Assembly: GCF_017355405.1 (NCBI RefSeq)
Contig: NZ_CP061177.1
Span: 2,974,501-3,038,500, forward strand
From: Roseomonas haemaphysalidis
Lineage (GTDB): Bacteria; Pseudomonadota; Alphaproteobacteria; Acetobacterales; Acetobacteraceae
Direction of reading: 5' to 3'
DNA: 64,000 nt
The position numbers and the translations under genes were made by a program. A model generated the notes under the pieces. The model was not told where the DNA came from. It saw only the letters and a program-made list of their open reading frames with translations, and did not search any database. This document shows, piece after piece, positions 15,192 to 23,101 of this stretch (position 1 is its first letter; each line of letters opens with the position of its first letter).

Positions 15192-15667
15192 GCCTGCCGA
15201 TGCCGTGCCGCCGCTTCCCGGACCGCCGCCCCGGCCACCAGGGCGGCGGGCACCAGCGCGCCGATGCTGCCCGGCATCCAGGCCGCCCGGGGCACCGTCA
15301 CGTCCCGTCCCATCAGCCGTGCCAGCGCCGCCACGAAGCGCCCGCCCGCGGCACTGGCACCGCCGCCCCCGCCGCACAGATGCAGCACGCCGCCGGGGGC
15401 CAGCCGCTGCCCCAGCCGTGCCAGATCCTCTTTCCGCGCCGCCAGGGCCGGCATGTCCAGCACCAGCGCGCCCAGGCACAGCCGCCCGGGACCACCGGCA
15501 TCGGCAATGCGGATGCGCGCGAACCCCGGGCGGCCCTGCGTGGCGTCCAGCATTTCCCGCAGCCCGTCCCGCCGGCAGTCCAGCAGCAGCACCATCGTCT
15601 CGGCGCCGGCCTCGGCCACCAGCGCGGGCCAGTCGTCGCGGCGCGGGTCCAGGACCAGCAGTTCCAT
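15188..15667 (-). CDS. Short DUF4347-like protein with apparently lost catalytic residues
   Basis: This 159-residue protein aligns by eye with DUF4347, the caspase-like domain usually found at the N-terminus of giant adhesins and calcium-binding proteins. Shared features are MELLVLDPRRDD at the start, VLLLDCRRDGL, LCLGALVLDMPALA and LGQRLAPGGVL. In the usual domain the pattern SHGSPG supplies a histidine and GC a cysteine; here the aligned stretches are DAGGPG and HLCGGGGG, so both appear lost. It stands alone without any adhesin part. The start is ATG 15667 with GGAG 5 nt upstream. It overlaps the parE stop by 4 nt. Function is unknown, and the family call is by eye. Confidence 0.55.
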   Translation of the reverse strand: MELLVLDPRRDDWPALVAEAGAETMVLLLDCRRDGLREMLDATQGRPGFARIRIADAGGPGRLCLGALVLDMPALAARKEDLARLGQRLAPGGVLHLCGGGGGASAAGGRFVAALARLMGRDVTVPRAAWMPGSIGALVPAALVAGAAVREAAARHRQA

Positions 15668-15762
15668 CGTTTCTCCGCCATTCTGCGTCATGTCAGTCAT
15701 TCCCTTCTGGGCCGTCGGCATCCTGCACCCGCGCTCCTTGCCAAATCGTCAACGGGGGCGGC

Positions 15763-16452
15763 GTGAACGACGTGGCGGAGGCCGCCCGCCTGGCAATGGG
15801 CCTGCTGGCGGGCGGGGATGCCGAGCTGTGGCGCATCGTCGTGCTGTCGCTGCGGGTTTCCGGCACCGCCGCCGCCCTCGCCTTTCTGATCGGCCTGCCG
15901 CTGGCGGCGCTGCTGGTGGGCGGCCGCTTTGCCGGCCGCAAGCTGCTGCTGCTGCTGGCCAATGCGTCGTTGGGGCTGCCACCGGTGGTGGTCGGGCTGG
16001 CGTGCTACCTGCTGCTGTCGCGCTCCGGCCCGCTGGGGGCGCTGGGCTGGCTGTTCACCCCCACGGGCATGGTGCTGGCCCAAAGCATCCTGGCCATACC
16101 CATCGTCATCGCGCTGGCCGCCCGCGCATTGGCACCCTTCTGGGCCGAGCACCGCGATGCCCTGGCGATCGACGGCGCCAACCCCGCCCAGGCCTTCTGG
16201 CAGGTGGCGCGCATGGCCCGGCCGCCGCTGGCCACGGTGTTCCTGGCCGCCTTCGGTCGCGCCATTGCCGAGGTCGGTGCCATTCTGGTGGTCGGCGGCA
16301 ACATCCGTGGCGAAACCCGCACCATGACCACCGCCATCGCGCTGGAAACCCAGAAGGGCGACCTGCCGATGGCCCTGGCGCTCGGCGCCGTGCTGCTGCT
16401 GCTGTGCCTGGGCGTCAGCATGGCGGTGCTGCTGCTCGACCGGCGGGCATAG
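15763..16452 (+). CDS. tupB: Tungstate-type ABC transporter permease, orphan
   Basis: This 229-residue inner-membrane permease matches the TupB group that imports tungstate (or a related oxyanion). The conserved C-terminal stretch AIAEVGAILVVGGNIRGETR followed by TMTTAIALETQKGDL is diagnostic of that group, and six hydrophobic segments are visible. It begins with GTG 15763 after GGGGGCGGC. The binding protein TupA and the ATPase TupC or ModC, normally adjacent, are missing; the next gene is the binding protein of a different importer class. It may pair with subunits elsewhere in the genome. The gene symbol is by family pattern. Confidence 0.8.
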   Translation: MNDVAEAARLAMGLLAGGDAELWRIVVLSLRVSGTAAALAFLIGLPLAALLVGGRFAGRKLLLLLANASLGLPPVVVGLACYLLLSRSGPLGALGWLFTPTGMVLAQSILAIPIVIALAARALAPFWAEHRDALAIDGANPAQAFWQVARMARPPLATVFLAAFGRAIAEVGAILVVGGNIRGETRTMTTAIALETQKGDLPMALALGAVLLLLCLGVSMAVLLLDRRA

Positions 16453-16569
16453 GCTGCCCAAGCTGCGGCCAAACCGCGTCCCGTTACGGGCCGGGGGCCG
16501 CGCGACGGCCCTTCCCGGCCGCATCGCCGCTGTCTAGGCTGGCGCCCTTGACCCTGGGAGACGACACCG

Positions 16570-17523
16570 ATGCTGCATCGCCGCCTGCTGCTAGGCGCCG
16601 CCCTCGCGCCGCTCGCCATGCCGCATGTCGCCCGGGCACAGGCGATGCCGAAGATCACCATCGGCATGTCCGGCTGGACCGGCTTCGCGCCGCTGACGCT
16701 GGCCGAGCAGGCCGGGCTGTTCAAGGCCAACGGCGTGGAGGTCGAGACCCGCTTCGTGCCGCAGGCGCAGCGCAACCTGGCACTGGCCAGCGGCGCGTTG
16801 AACTGCGTGGTCACCACGGTGGACACCATGATCCTCTGGGCCAGCACCATGCCGCTGGTCCAGGTGCTGGTGCTGGACAAGAGCAAGGGCGGCGACGGCA
16901 TCGCGGTGCGGCCCAGCATCGGCGGCTGGGCGGACATGAAGGGCAAGACCTTCGCGGTGGATGGCGCCGGCACCACGCCCTACTTCGTGCTGGCCTACAT
17001 GCTCCGCGAGAACGGCCTGTCCATCAAGGACGTGCAGACCGCGACCCTGGCGCCGCAGCCGGCCGCCCAGGCCTTCGTCGCCGGGCAGTTCGACGGCTGC
17101 TCGACCTATGAGCCCTACCTGTCCTCCATCCGCAGCCTGCCGGCCGACAAGGGCCGCATCCTGGCGACCACGGTGGATTACCCCGTGGTCGTCGATACGC
17201 TCGCCTTCACGCCTGACTTCGTGTCCAAGAACGAAGCCGCCGTGCGCGCCGTGGTGAAGAGCTGGAACGACGCGCTGGCCATGATCGAGCGCGAGCCGGA
17301 CAAGTCCTACGAGATCATGGGCAAGCGGGTGAACCAGTCGGGCGAGGCCTTCAAGGCGTCGGCCGCGTTTATCGACTGGCAGGACGCGGCCGAGAACAAG
17401 GCCTATGTGGGCGGCGGCATCCAGGAGTTCATGGGCAAGGCCCTGGAAGTGCAGCGGGAAGCCGGCGTGGTGCGCACGGCGCCCGACCTCGGCAAGCTGC
17501 TGGACACGCGCTTCGTCGCCTGA
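16570..17523 (+). CDS. ABC transporter substrate-binding protein, NitT/TauT family
   Basis: This 317-residue periplasmic protein opens a complete binding protein-permease-ATPase operon (16570-19096). The signal sequence MLHRRLLLGAALAPLAMPHV ends with a cleavage site near ARAQA at about residue 24. The mature start ITIGMSGWTGFAPLTLAEQA and the later FVAGQFDGCSTYEPYLS fit the nitrate/sulfonate/taurine NMT1/THI5-like fold. GGGAGAC provides a good ribosome binding site. It differs clearly from the two SsuA-like proteins at 1955 and 9169, so its ligand is probably different. Confidence 0.85.
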   Translation: MLHRRLLLGAALAPLAMPHVARAQAMPKITIGMSGWTGFAPLTLAEQAGLFKANGVEVETRFVPQAQRNLALASGALNCVVTTVDTMILWASTMPLVQVLVLDKSKGGDGIAVRPSIGGWADMKGKTFAVDGAGTTPYFVLAYMLRENGLSIKDVQTATLAPQPAAQAFVAGQFDGCSTYEPYLSSIRSLPADKGRILATTVDYPVVVDTLAFTPDFVSKNEAAVRAVVKSWNDALAMIEREPDKSYEIMGKRVNQSGEAFKASAAFIDWQDAAENKAYVGGGIQEFMGKALEVQREAGVVRTAPDLGKLLDTRFVA

Positions 17524-17531
17524 TCACGCCC

Positions 17532-18308
17532 TTGCAACCGCTCAAGCCTGTTTCCGCCGCTGCCCGGCTCGTGCTCGGCATCGGCTTCTTCGTCGTCTTC
17601 GTCGGCCTTTGGGGCGCCGTCACCTATGGCGGCGTCGTGCCGCCGCTGTTCCTGGCCTCGCCCGGCCAGGCGCTGCTGGCCGGCGTCGCGCTGTTCACCG
17701 AATACGGCTTCATCCATGACATCGGCATGACCGTCTGGCGCGTGCTGGGCGGCTTCGGGCTGGCCGCCGTGGTCGCCGTGCCGCTCGGGCTGGCGATGGG
17801 GGCCTACAAAGGCGTCGAGGCCTTTTTCGAACCCTTCATCTCCTTTGCCCGCTACCTGCCGGCCTCGGCCTTCATTCCGCTGCTGATCCTTTGGGCCGGC
17901 GTGGGGGAAGCGCAGAAGCTATCGGTCATCATCCTCGGCTCGGTGTTCCAGATCGTCATCATGGTCGCCGTCATCGCCGGCGCCACGCGCATCGACCTGG
18001 TGGAGGCCGCCTATACACTGGGCGCCCGCTCCTCCGGCATCCTGCGCCGCGTCATCATTCCGGCCGCCGCGCCGCAGGTGATGGAAGCGCTGCGGCTGGT
18101 GCTGGGCTGGGCCTGGACCTACGTGATCGTCGCCGAACTGATCGGCGCGCAAAGCGGCATCGGCCACATGATCATGGACAGCCAGCGGCTGCTGGATACG
18201 GGGCAGATGATCTTCGGCATCGTCGTCATCGGCATCATCGGACTGGTGACGGACTTCCTGTTCAAGGCGCTGAACCGCCGCCTGTTCCGCTGGGCGGCGC
18301 TGACATGA
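17532..18308 (+). CDS. ABC transporter permease, NitT/TauT family
   Basis: This 258-residue membrane subunit sits between its binding protein and ATPase. Six hydrophobic segments are visible, with the EAA loop LVEAAYTLGARSSGILRR and the family motif SARYLPASAFIPLLILWAG (seen as FARYLPASAFIPLLILW). The assigned start is TTG 17532, 8 bp after the preceding stop and without a strong Shine-Dalgarno; a GTG 39 bp downstream is possible but would clip the first helix. The ATPase start overlaps its stop (ATGA), so translation is probably coupled. Confidence 0.85.
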   Translation: MQPLKPVSAAARLVLGIGFFVVFVGLWGAVTYGGVVPPLFLASPGQALLAGVALFTEYGFIHDIGMTVWRVLGGFGLAAVVAVPLGLAMGAYKGVEAFFEPFISFARYLPASAFIPLLILWAGVGEAQKLSVIILGSVFQIVIMVAVIAGATRIDLVEAAYTLGARSSGILRRVIIPAAAPQVMEALRLVLGWAWTYVIVAELIGAQSGIGHMIMDSQRLLDTGQMIFGIVVIGIIGLVTDFLFKALNRRLFRWAALT

Positions 18309-19096
18309 CCCTGACCATCCGTGCCGTGACCCGCACCTTTCCCGGCCAGGGCAAGACGGGCCCCACCCTGGCGCTGCAGCCCACCGACCTCGACGTCGCG
18401 CCGGGAGAGTTCGTTTCCATCCTCGGCCCCTCGGGCTGCGGCAAGTCCACCCTGCTGCGCATCGTCGCGGGGCTGGACCGGCCCAGCGGCGGCAGCGTGG
18501 CGCTGGACGGGCGCGGCGTGACCGCGCCCGGGCCGGAACGGGGGATGGTGTTCCAGTCCTACACCCTGTTCCCCTGGCTGACGGTGCGGCAGAACATCGA
18601 GTTCGGCCTGCGCGAGCGGAAGCTGCCGGAGGCGGAAGTCCGCGCGGTCTCGGACAAGTTCATCGCCCGCACGGGCCTGCGCGGCTTCGAGGACCACTGG
18701 CCCCGGCAGCTGTCGGGCGGCATGCAGCAGCGCACCGCCCTGGCCCGCGCCCTGGCCAACGACCCCGCCGTGCTGCTGCTGGACGAGCCCTTCGGCGCGC
18801 TGGACCACCAGACCCGCGAGCTGATGCAGGAACTGCTGCTGGAGGTCTGGGGCGCCGACAGCCCGGAGGCGCGCAAGACCGTGCTGTTCGTCACCCACGA
18901 TATCGACGAGGCCATCTTTCTGGCCAACCGCGTGCTGGTGATGTCCGCCCGCCCCGGCCGGGTGAAGGCCGAGGTCGCGGTGCCCCTGCCCTACCCCCGC
19001 GACTGGACGGTCAAGACCACCCCCGTCTTCGCCGAGCTGAAGGCCCGGCTGATGGCTGAAATCCGCGAGGAAGTGCGCAAGGCCGCGCTGGCCTGA
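18305..19096 (+). CDS. ABC transporter ATP-binding protein, NitT/TauT family
   Basis: This 263-residue ATPase completes the importer that begins at 16570. Walker A GPSGCGKST lies near residues 42-50, followed by the Q-loop VFQSYTLFPWLTV, signature LSGGMQQR, Walker B LLLLDEPFGALDHQTR and the switch histidine in VTHDIDEA. The LFPWLTV Q-loop is usual for nitrate/taurine ATPases. ATG 18305 overlaps the permease stop by 4 nt, which fixes the start; the open frame upstream is not coding. It could in principle also serve the ATPase-less permease at 8372. Confidence 0.9.
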   Translation: MTLTIRAVTRTFPGQGKTGPTLALQPTDLDVAPGEFVSILGPSGCGKSTLLRIVAGLDRPSGGSVALDGRGVTAPGPERGMVFQSYTLFPWLTVRQNIEFGLRERKLPEAEVRAVSDKFIARTGLRGFEDHWPRQLSGGMQQRTALARALANDPAVLLLDEPFGALDHQTRELMQELLLEVWGADSPEARKTVLFVTHDIDEAIFLANRVLVMSARPGRVKAEVAVPLPYPRDWTVKTTPVFAELKARLMAEIREEVRKAALA

Positions 19097-19132
19097 TTGA
19101 CCGGACGCGCGGCTGCCGCCATTGGCACCCGC

Positions 19133-19906
19133 ATGCCCATCCCGCCTTCCATCCCCCGCGTCGCGCTGGTGTCCGGCGGCGCCCGGCGCCTGGGCCGCGC
19201 CTCGGCCCTGGCGCTGGCGGGCGCCGGCTTCGACATCGCGCTGCACCACCGCGACAGCCAGGCGGATGCCGAGGCGACGGCCCGGGAGATCGAGGCGCTG
19301 GGCCGCCGCGCCGCCATCCTGCGCGCCGACCTGATGCGGGAAGACGAGGTGGAGGCCCTGCTGCCGGCCGCCGGCGCCGCGCTCGGGCCGGTCGGCGTGT
19401 TGCTGAACAACGCGTCCACCTTTGAACGCGACGAATGGCATGACGCGACGCGCGACAGCTGGGACCGCCATGTGGAGCCCAATCTGCGCGCCCCCTTCGT
19501 GCTGATGCAGGCCTTCGCACAGGCATTGCCCGAGGCCGCCGAGGGCGTGGTGATCAACATGCTGGACCAGCGCGTCTGGTCGCTGACGCCGCATTTCATC
19601 TCCTACAGCCTGTCCAAGGCCGCGCTGTGGGCCCTGACGCAAAGCATGGCCCTGGCGCTGGCGCCGCGCGTCCGGGTCAACGGCATCGGGCCCGGCCCGG
19701 CCATGCCCAGCCCGCGCCAAACGCCCGAGCACTTCGCCCAGCAATGCGCCGGCGTGCCCCTCGCCCACGGCACCAGCCCCGACGAGGTGGCGGAAGCTGT
19801 GCTCGCCATCCTGCGCCTACCGGCGATGACCGGGCAGATGATCGCGCTGGATGGCGGGCAGCATTTGCAATGGTCGCCCGCCCGTGGCCCGGGGATGACG
19901 GAATGA
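19133..19906 (+). CDS. SDR family oxidoreductase, possibly a pteridine reductase
   Basis: This 257-residue classical short-chain dehydrogenase has the cofactor motif SGGARRLGRASA at about residues 13-24, NNAS, and the catalytic YSLSK. The basic residues in GGARRLG favour NADPH. Directly downstream, overlapping by 4 nt, is dihydroneopterin aldolase, so a role in pterin or folate reduction like FolM or pteridine reductase is a reasonable inference. ATG 19133 (MPIPPSIPRVALV) is preferred over a TTG 36 bp upstream. Without a substrate assay it could be another SDR that merely shares the operon. Confidence 0.8.
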   Translation: MPIPPSIPRVALVSGGARRLGRASALALAGAGFDIALHHRDSQADAEATAREIEALGRRAAILRADLMREDEVEALLPAAGAALGPVGVLLNNASTFERDEWHDATRDSWDRHVEPNLRAPFVLMQAFAQALPEAAEGVVINMLDQRVWSLTPHFISYSLSKAALWALTQSMALALAPRVRVNGIGPGPAMPSPRQTPEHFAQQCAGVPLAHGTSPDEVAEAVLAILRLPAMTGQMIALDGGQHLQWSPARGPGMTE

Positions 19907-20313
19907 GCGGCTATGGTCCTGACGCCGCGCGGGGCCTGCGCCGCGTCTTCATCCGCCGGCTGGAAGTGATGGCACGCCTTGGCGTTTACCCGCAGGAGGT
20001 GGTGCCCCAGCGCGTGCTGATCGATATTGAGCTGCTGGTGGAGGACGATGCCGCGCCGCATGACATCGGTCCGGACCGGCTGGACCGGGTGGTCGATTAC
20101 GGCGCCGTGGCCGACGCCGCCCGGAGCACCGCCACCACCGGCCACACCCGCCTGGCTGAAACACTGGCAGAGCGGATCGCTTTGGCCGCCCTGGCGGATG
20201 TGCGGGTGCGGTCTGTCAGGGTCACCGTGGAAAAGCCTGATATCGTGGCAGATGCGGCCGGCGTGGGTGTGACGGTGGAGCGGCTGCGGAATTCATCCAC
20301 CGCGCCGCAATAG
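19903..20313 (+). CDS. folB: Dihydroneopterin aldolase
   Basis: This 136-residue enzyme would cleave 7,8-dihydroneopterin to the hydroxymethyl pterin in folate synthesis. The sequence RRLEVMARLGVYPQE, then LIDIELLVEDDAAP, VDYGAVADAAR, LAETLAERIA and VRVTVEKPDIV follow the FolB pattern including the expected lysine in the VEKP loop. It is at the upper end of the family's usual length (about 120), with an N-terminal extension of about 12 residues. ATG 19903 overlaps the SDR stop. A terminator hairpin begins at its stop codon. Confidence 0.88.
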   Translation: MSGYGPDAARGLRRVFIRRLEVMARLGVYPQEVVPQRVLIDIELLVEDDAAPHDIGPDRLDRVVDYGAVADAARSTATTGHTRLAETLAERIALAALADVRVRSVRVTVEKPDIVADAAGVGVTVERLRNSSTAPQ

Positions 20314-20337
20314 GCTTTCGCAGGTCTGAAAGCCTTT
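20313..20337 (+). terminator. Rho-independent terminator after folB
   Basis: GGCTTTC (20313-20319) and GAAAGCC (20328-20334) form a 7-bp stem with an 8-nt loop, followed by TTT. The left arm begins in the last base of the folB stop codon. It closes the importer-SDR-folB transcription unit before the DnaA-box region. Confidence 0.65.
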
Positions 20338-20357
20338 GCATCTTGACAGCCGTGAGC

Positions 20358-20391
20358 CATTGATTTTCCACACTACCATTTAAAATCAATG
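20358..20391. repeat. AT-rich inverted repeat in the candidate origin
   Basis: CATTGATTTT (20358-20367) and AAAATCAATG (20382-20391) are perfect 10-bp inverse copies with a 14-bp spacer that contains TTTCCACAC, a weak DnaA-like box. The low-GC patch could be a duplex-unwinding element. It could also act as an operator. Confidence 0.5.
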
Positions 20392-20396
20392 CATTA
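20384..20396 (+). promoter_or_regulatory. IHF consensus site
   Basis: AATCAATGCATTA matches the IHF consensus WATCAANNNNTTR at every defined position. It overlaps the right arm of the AT-rich inverted repeat and lies about 90 bp from the first exact DnaA box, an arrangement common in origins. Confidence 0.5.
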
Positions 20397-20469
20397 GTCA
20401 ATTGCCTAAACGCTGGGCAACACTCTGCAACAGCCGGAACTGCAAGGCTTTGCGGGGTTGTGAGCTGCT

Positions 20470-20504
20470 GCGTCCACACACTTATCCACAGCTTTGGTGG
20501 GAAA
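20470..20504 (+). repeat. DnaA-box repeat copy 1
   Basis: This 35-bp unit contains a weak box (GTCCACACA), the exact box TTATCCACA (20482-20490) and an inward-facing half box GGTGG. It recurs about 500 bp downstream at 20971-21005 with four mismatches. Confidence 0.7.
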
Positions 20505-20624
20505 CTCCCGTTCGGCAGCCCGTAATCAGGGCAACGGCCGCCGTCACGGAGCTGTCCAGTCCCAAAACGGGTGGGTCAGTCATGCCGTGGCTTGTGCCGG
20601 GGTGCGGTACCGGTTGCGGCCGGC

Positions 20625-20658
20625 CTATCCACAACGCTGTCCACGGAAACGGTGGACA
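20625..20658 (+). promoter_or_regulatory. DnaA-box cluster with inverted pair
   Basis: CTATCCACA (20625-20633) differs from the DnaA consensus at one base. It is followed by TGTCCAC (20638-20644) and its inverse GTGGACA (20652-20658), a 7-bp inverted pair with a 7-bp spacer. Confidence 0.55.
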
Positions 20659-20740
20659 ACCGCCCCGCCGCCGGCGCCGGGCCGATGCGACGACAGATCA
20701 TCCCCGGCTTGTTCGCGGCCAGACGCCGGTGCCCCACATT

Positions 20741-20765
20741 GTTATCCACCGGATTGGTGGATAAC
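20741..20765. promoter_or_regulatory. Inverted pair of DnaA-like boxes
   Basis: GTTATCCACC (20741-20750) and GGTGGATAAC (20756-20765) are perfect inverse copies with only 5 bp between them. Each holds a TTATCCACC box one base from consensus, facing inward. Confidence 0.65.
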
Positions 20766-20970
20766 CGAGGCGGCCCGCCGAGGCTTTCAAAGGTCCACTC
20801 CGCCCCGCCGGCGAGTGCGCGAGCGTCAAGTTCATTCCTGCCATTGACATTTCCGGGCAGGCCGGAAAGCCCTAAGTTATTGTTTTTTATTGCAAGGCTT
20901 GATTGCCCAATGCATGAGCACCACCGTATGAACGGCAGATGACAGCCACTTACGGGTGGTTGCCCCCCAT

Positions 20971-21005
20971 GCATCCACACCCTTATCCACAGCTTCGGTG
21001 GAAAA
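20971..21005 (+). repeat. DnaA-box repeat copy 2
   Basis: This is the second copy of the 35-bp unit seen at 20470-20504, with the exact box TTATCCACA at 20983-20991 and an inward half box GGTGG. It ends about 50 bp before the uvrC start codon, so it may also influence uvrC transcription. Confidence 0.7.
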
Positions 21006-21053
21006 ACCGCCTCTCCCCTTGAGCCGCCAGCCCTTGCGTGATTGATCCCCCCC

Positions 21054-23078
21054 ATGCCTGACGCCACCCCTCCCGGCGAGTTCGAGCCCACGCCCATGCA
21101 AGGCGTCGCGGTGATCGAAGCCGCCCTGCTGCAGATGCCCGAGGCCCCCGGCGTGTACCGGATGCTCGATGCCAAGGGCGACGCGCTGTACGTCGGCAAG
21201 GCGCGCAACCTGAAGCGGCGCGTGTATTCCTACACACAGATCGGCCGGCTGCCGGAGCGCTTGCGGCGCATGGTGTCCGGCACCCGGCGCATGGAGATCG
21301 TCACCACCGGCTCCGAGGCCGAGGCGCTGCTGCTGGAAGCCAACCTGATCAAGCGCCTGCGGCCGCGCTTCAACATCGTGCTGCGGGACGACAAGTCCTA
21401 CCCCTGGTTGCTGCTGACCGACGACCACGACTGGCCGATGATCGGCAAGCACCGCGGCGACAAGAAGAAGGGCGCCAGCTATTTCGGCCCCTTCGCCAGC
21501 GCCTGGGCGGTGAACCAGACCATCACGGCGCTGCAGCGCGTGTTCCTGCTGCGCTCCTGCCGCGACACGGTGTTCAACAGCCGCGACCGGCCCTGCCTGC
21601 TGTACCAGATCAAGCGCTGCTCGGCGCCCTGCGTGGAGCGCATCAGCCGGGAGGACTATGCCGGGCTGGTGAAGCAGGCCAAGCAGTTCCTGTCCGGCGA
21701 AACGCCCTCCATCCAGAAGAAACTGGCCGCCGAGATGGAGGCCGCCGCCGCCGAGCTGCAGTTCGAGCGCGCGGCCTCCATCCGCGACCGCATCCGCGGC
21801 CTGACCCACGTGCAGGGGCAGAACAGCATCCACCTGGATGGCATCGGCGATGCGGACGTGGTGGCGATGCACCAGTTGGCCGGCCAGTCCTGCGTGCAGG
21901 TGTTTTTTTTCCGCGGCGGCCGCAACAACGGCAACCGCTCCTTCTTTCCAAGCCACGGCAAGGACGACGCAGCCCCGGACGAGGTGCTGACCGCCTTTCT
22001 GTCGCAGCTCTACGACGACCTGCCGCCGCCGCCGCTGGTGTTGCTGAACCACGACCTGCCGGAATCCGCGCTGATCGCCGAAGCCCTGTCCATCAAGGCC
22101 GGACGCAAGGTGGAGCTTCACCGCCCGCAGCGTGGCGACAAGCGCGCCGCCGTGGACCATGCCGCCACCAACGCGCGGGAAGCGCTGGAGCGGCACCTGG
22201 CCGAGGGCACCGCGCAGGCCGCCCTGCTGGACGGCGTGCAAAGGCTGTTCGACCTGCCCGAGGTGCCCCGGCGCATCGAGATCTACGACAACAGCCACAT
22301 CCAGGGCAGCAATGCCTATGGCGTGATGGTGGTGGCCGGGCCGGACGGCTTCACCAAGGGCGCCTATCGCAAATATGCCATCCGGGGCGAGACCACCGGC
22401 GTGGTGCGCAACCCCCGCGCCCCCGCGCCCGACATCGTGGACACCGACGGCGACGCGGTGCCCCTGCCCGCCGCGCCAGCCCGCCCTGGCGGCGGCTCGC
22501 GCGCCGCCAGCGGCGGCGGCGACGACTTCGCGATGATGCGCGAGGTGTTCGAGCGCCGCTTCGGCAAGGCCTTGAAGGAGGACCCGACGCGCGATGGCGA
22601 GGGGTGGCCGGACCTGGTGCTGATCGACGGCGGCGCCGGCCAGCTGTCCGCCGCCCGCGCCATCATGGCCGAGCTGGGGCTGGAAGACCTGCCCATGGTC
22701 GCCGTGGCCAAGGGCCCGGACCGCGACGCCGGGCGCGAATGGTTCTACCGGGATGGCCACGACCCCATCCAGCTGCCGCCGCGCGACCCGGTGCTGTACT
22801 ACCTGCAGCGGCTGCGGGACGAGGCGCACCGCTTCGCCATCACCACCCACCGGGCGGGGCGCTCAAAGAACCTCACCCGCAGCGAACTGGACGAGATCCC
22901 CGGAGTCGGGTCGGCCATCAAGCGGCGGCTGCTGAATCATTTCGGCTCGGCGCGCGGCGTGCGGCAGGCCGGACTGTCCGATCTTTCCAACTGCCCGGGC
23001 ATCGGCCCCGCCATGGCGACGCGCATCCATGAGCATTTCCACCCTGGCGCGCGGCAGCCGAATTCGGCAAAGGGCTGA
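21054..23078 (+). CDS. uvrC: UvrABC excinuclease subunit C
   Basis: This 674-residue nuclease makes both cuts around bulky DNA lesions in nucleotide excision repair. The GIY-YIG domain starts at about residue 25 ([21 protein letters not shown]). The UvrB-binding UVR motif lies near residues 220-255 ([20 protein letters not shown]), the RNase-H-like nuclease domain follows ([19 protein letters not shown]), and two helix-hairpin-helix motifs close the protein ([24 protein letters not shown]). Length is normal with a low-complexity insert near residue 470. ATG 21054 is chosen over a TTG 12 bp upstream. It begins a + strand run with pgsA, a lipoprotein, moaD and moaE. Confidence 0.95.
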   Translation: MPDATPPGEFEPTPMQGVAVIEAALLQMPEAPGVYRMLDAKGDALYVGKARNLKRRVYSYTQIGRLPERLRRMVSGTRRMEIVTTGSEAEALLLEANLIKRLRPRFNIVLRDDKSYPWLLLTDDHDWPMIGKHRGDKKKGASYFGPFASAWAVNQTITALQRVFLLRSCRDTVFNSRDRPCLLYQIKRCSAPCVERISREDYAGLVKQAKQFLSGETPSIQKKLAAEMEAAAAELQFERAASIRDRIRGLTHVQGQNSIHLDGIGDADVVAMHQLAGQSCVQVFFFRGGRNNGNRSFFPSHGKDDAAPDEVLTAFLSQLYDDLPPPPLVLLNHDLPESALIAEALSIKAGRKVELHRPQRGDKRAAVDHAATNAREALERHLAEGTAQAALLDGVQRLFDLPEVPRRIEIYDNSHIQGSNAYGVMVVAGPDGFTKGAYRKYAIRGETTGVVRNPRAPAPDIVDTDGDAVPLPAAPARPGGGSRAASGGGDDFAMMREVFERRFGKALKEDPTRDGEGWPDLVLIDGGAGQLSAARAIMAELGLEDLPMVAVAKGPDRDAGREWFYRDGHDPIQLPPRDPVLYYLQRLRDEAHRFAITTHRAGRSKNLTRSELDEIPGVGSAIKRRLLNHFGSARGVRQAGLSDLSNCPGIGPAMATRIHEHFHPGARQPNSAKG

Positions 23079-23101
23079 GGCGATGCTTACGGGACCCCGT
23101 C

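Larger units (their letters stand above)
20338..21053. other. Candidate chromosomal replication origin (non-coding)
   Basis: This roughly 715-bp gap between folB and uvrC has no credible gene and is by far the longest non-coding stretch in the window. It holds two exact DnaA boxes TTATCCACA (20482-20490, 20983-20991), one CTATCCACA (20625-20633), an inverted pair of TTATCCACC (20742-20750 and 20756-20764), further weaker boxes, an exact IHF consensus and two AT-rich patches (about 20355-20405 and 20870-20910). In a genome this GC-rich such a cluster is very unlikely by chance. Against it, flanking genes do not diverge from the region and no dnaA, parA or hemE is adjacent. Confidence 0.6.

Noticed and set aside
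13518..15479. A 653-codon minus-strand frame opposite parE
   Set aside because: parE is unmistakable on the + strand and the minus translation has no motif.
20402..20942. Several open frames of 70-120 codons in the folB-uvrC gap
   Set aside because: They have no ribosome binding site or known motif, their codon pattern is unlike neighbouring genes, and they overlap the DnaA-box cluster.
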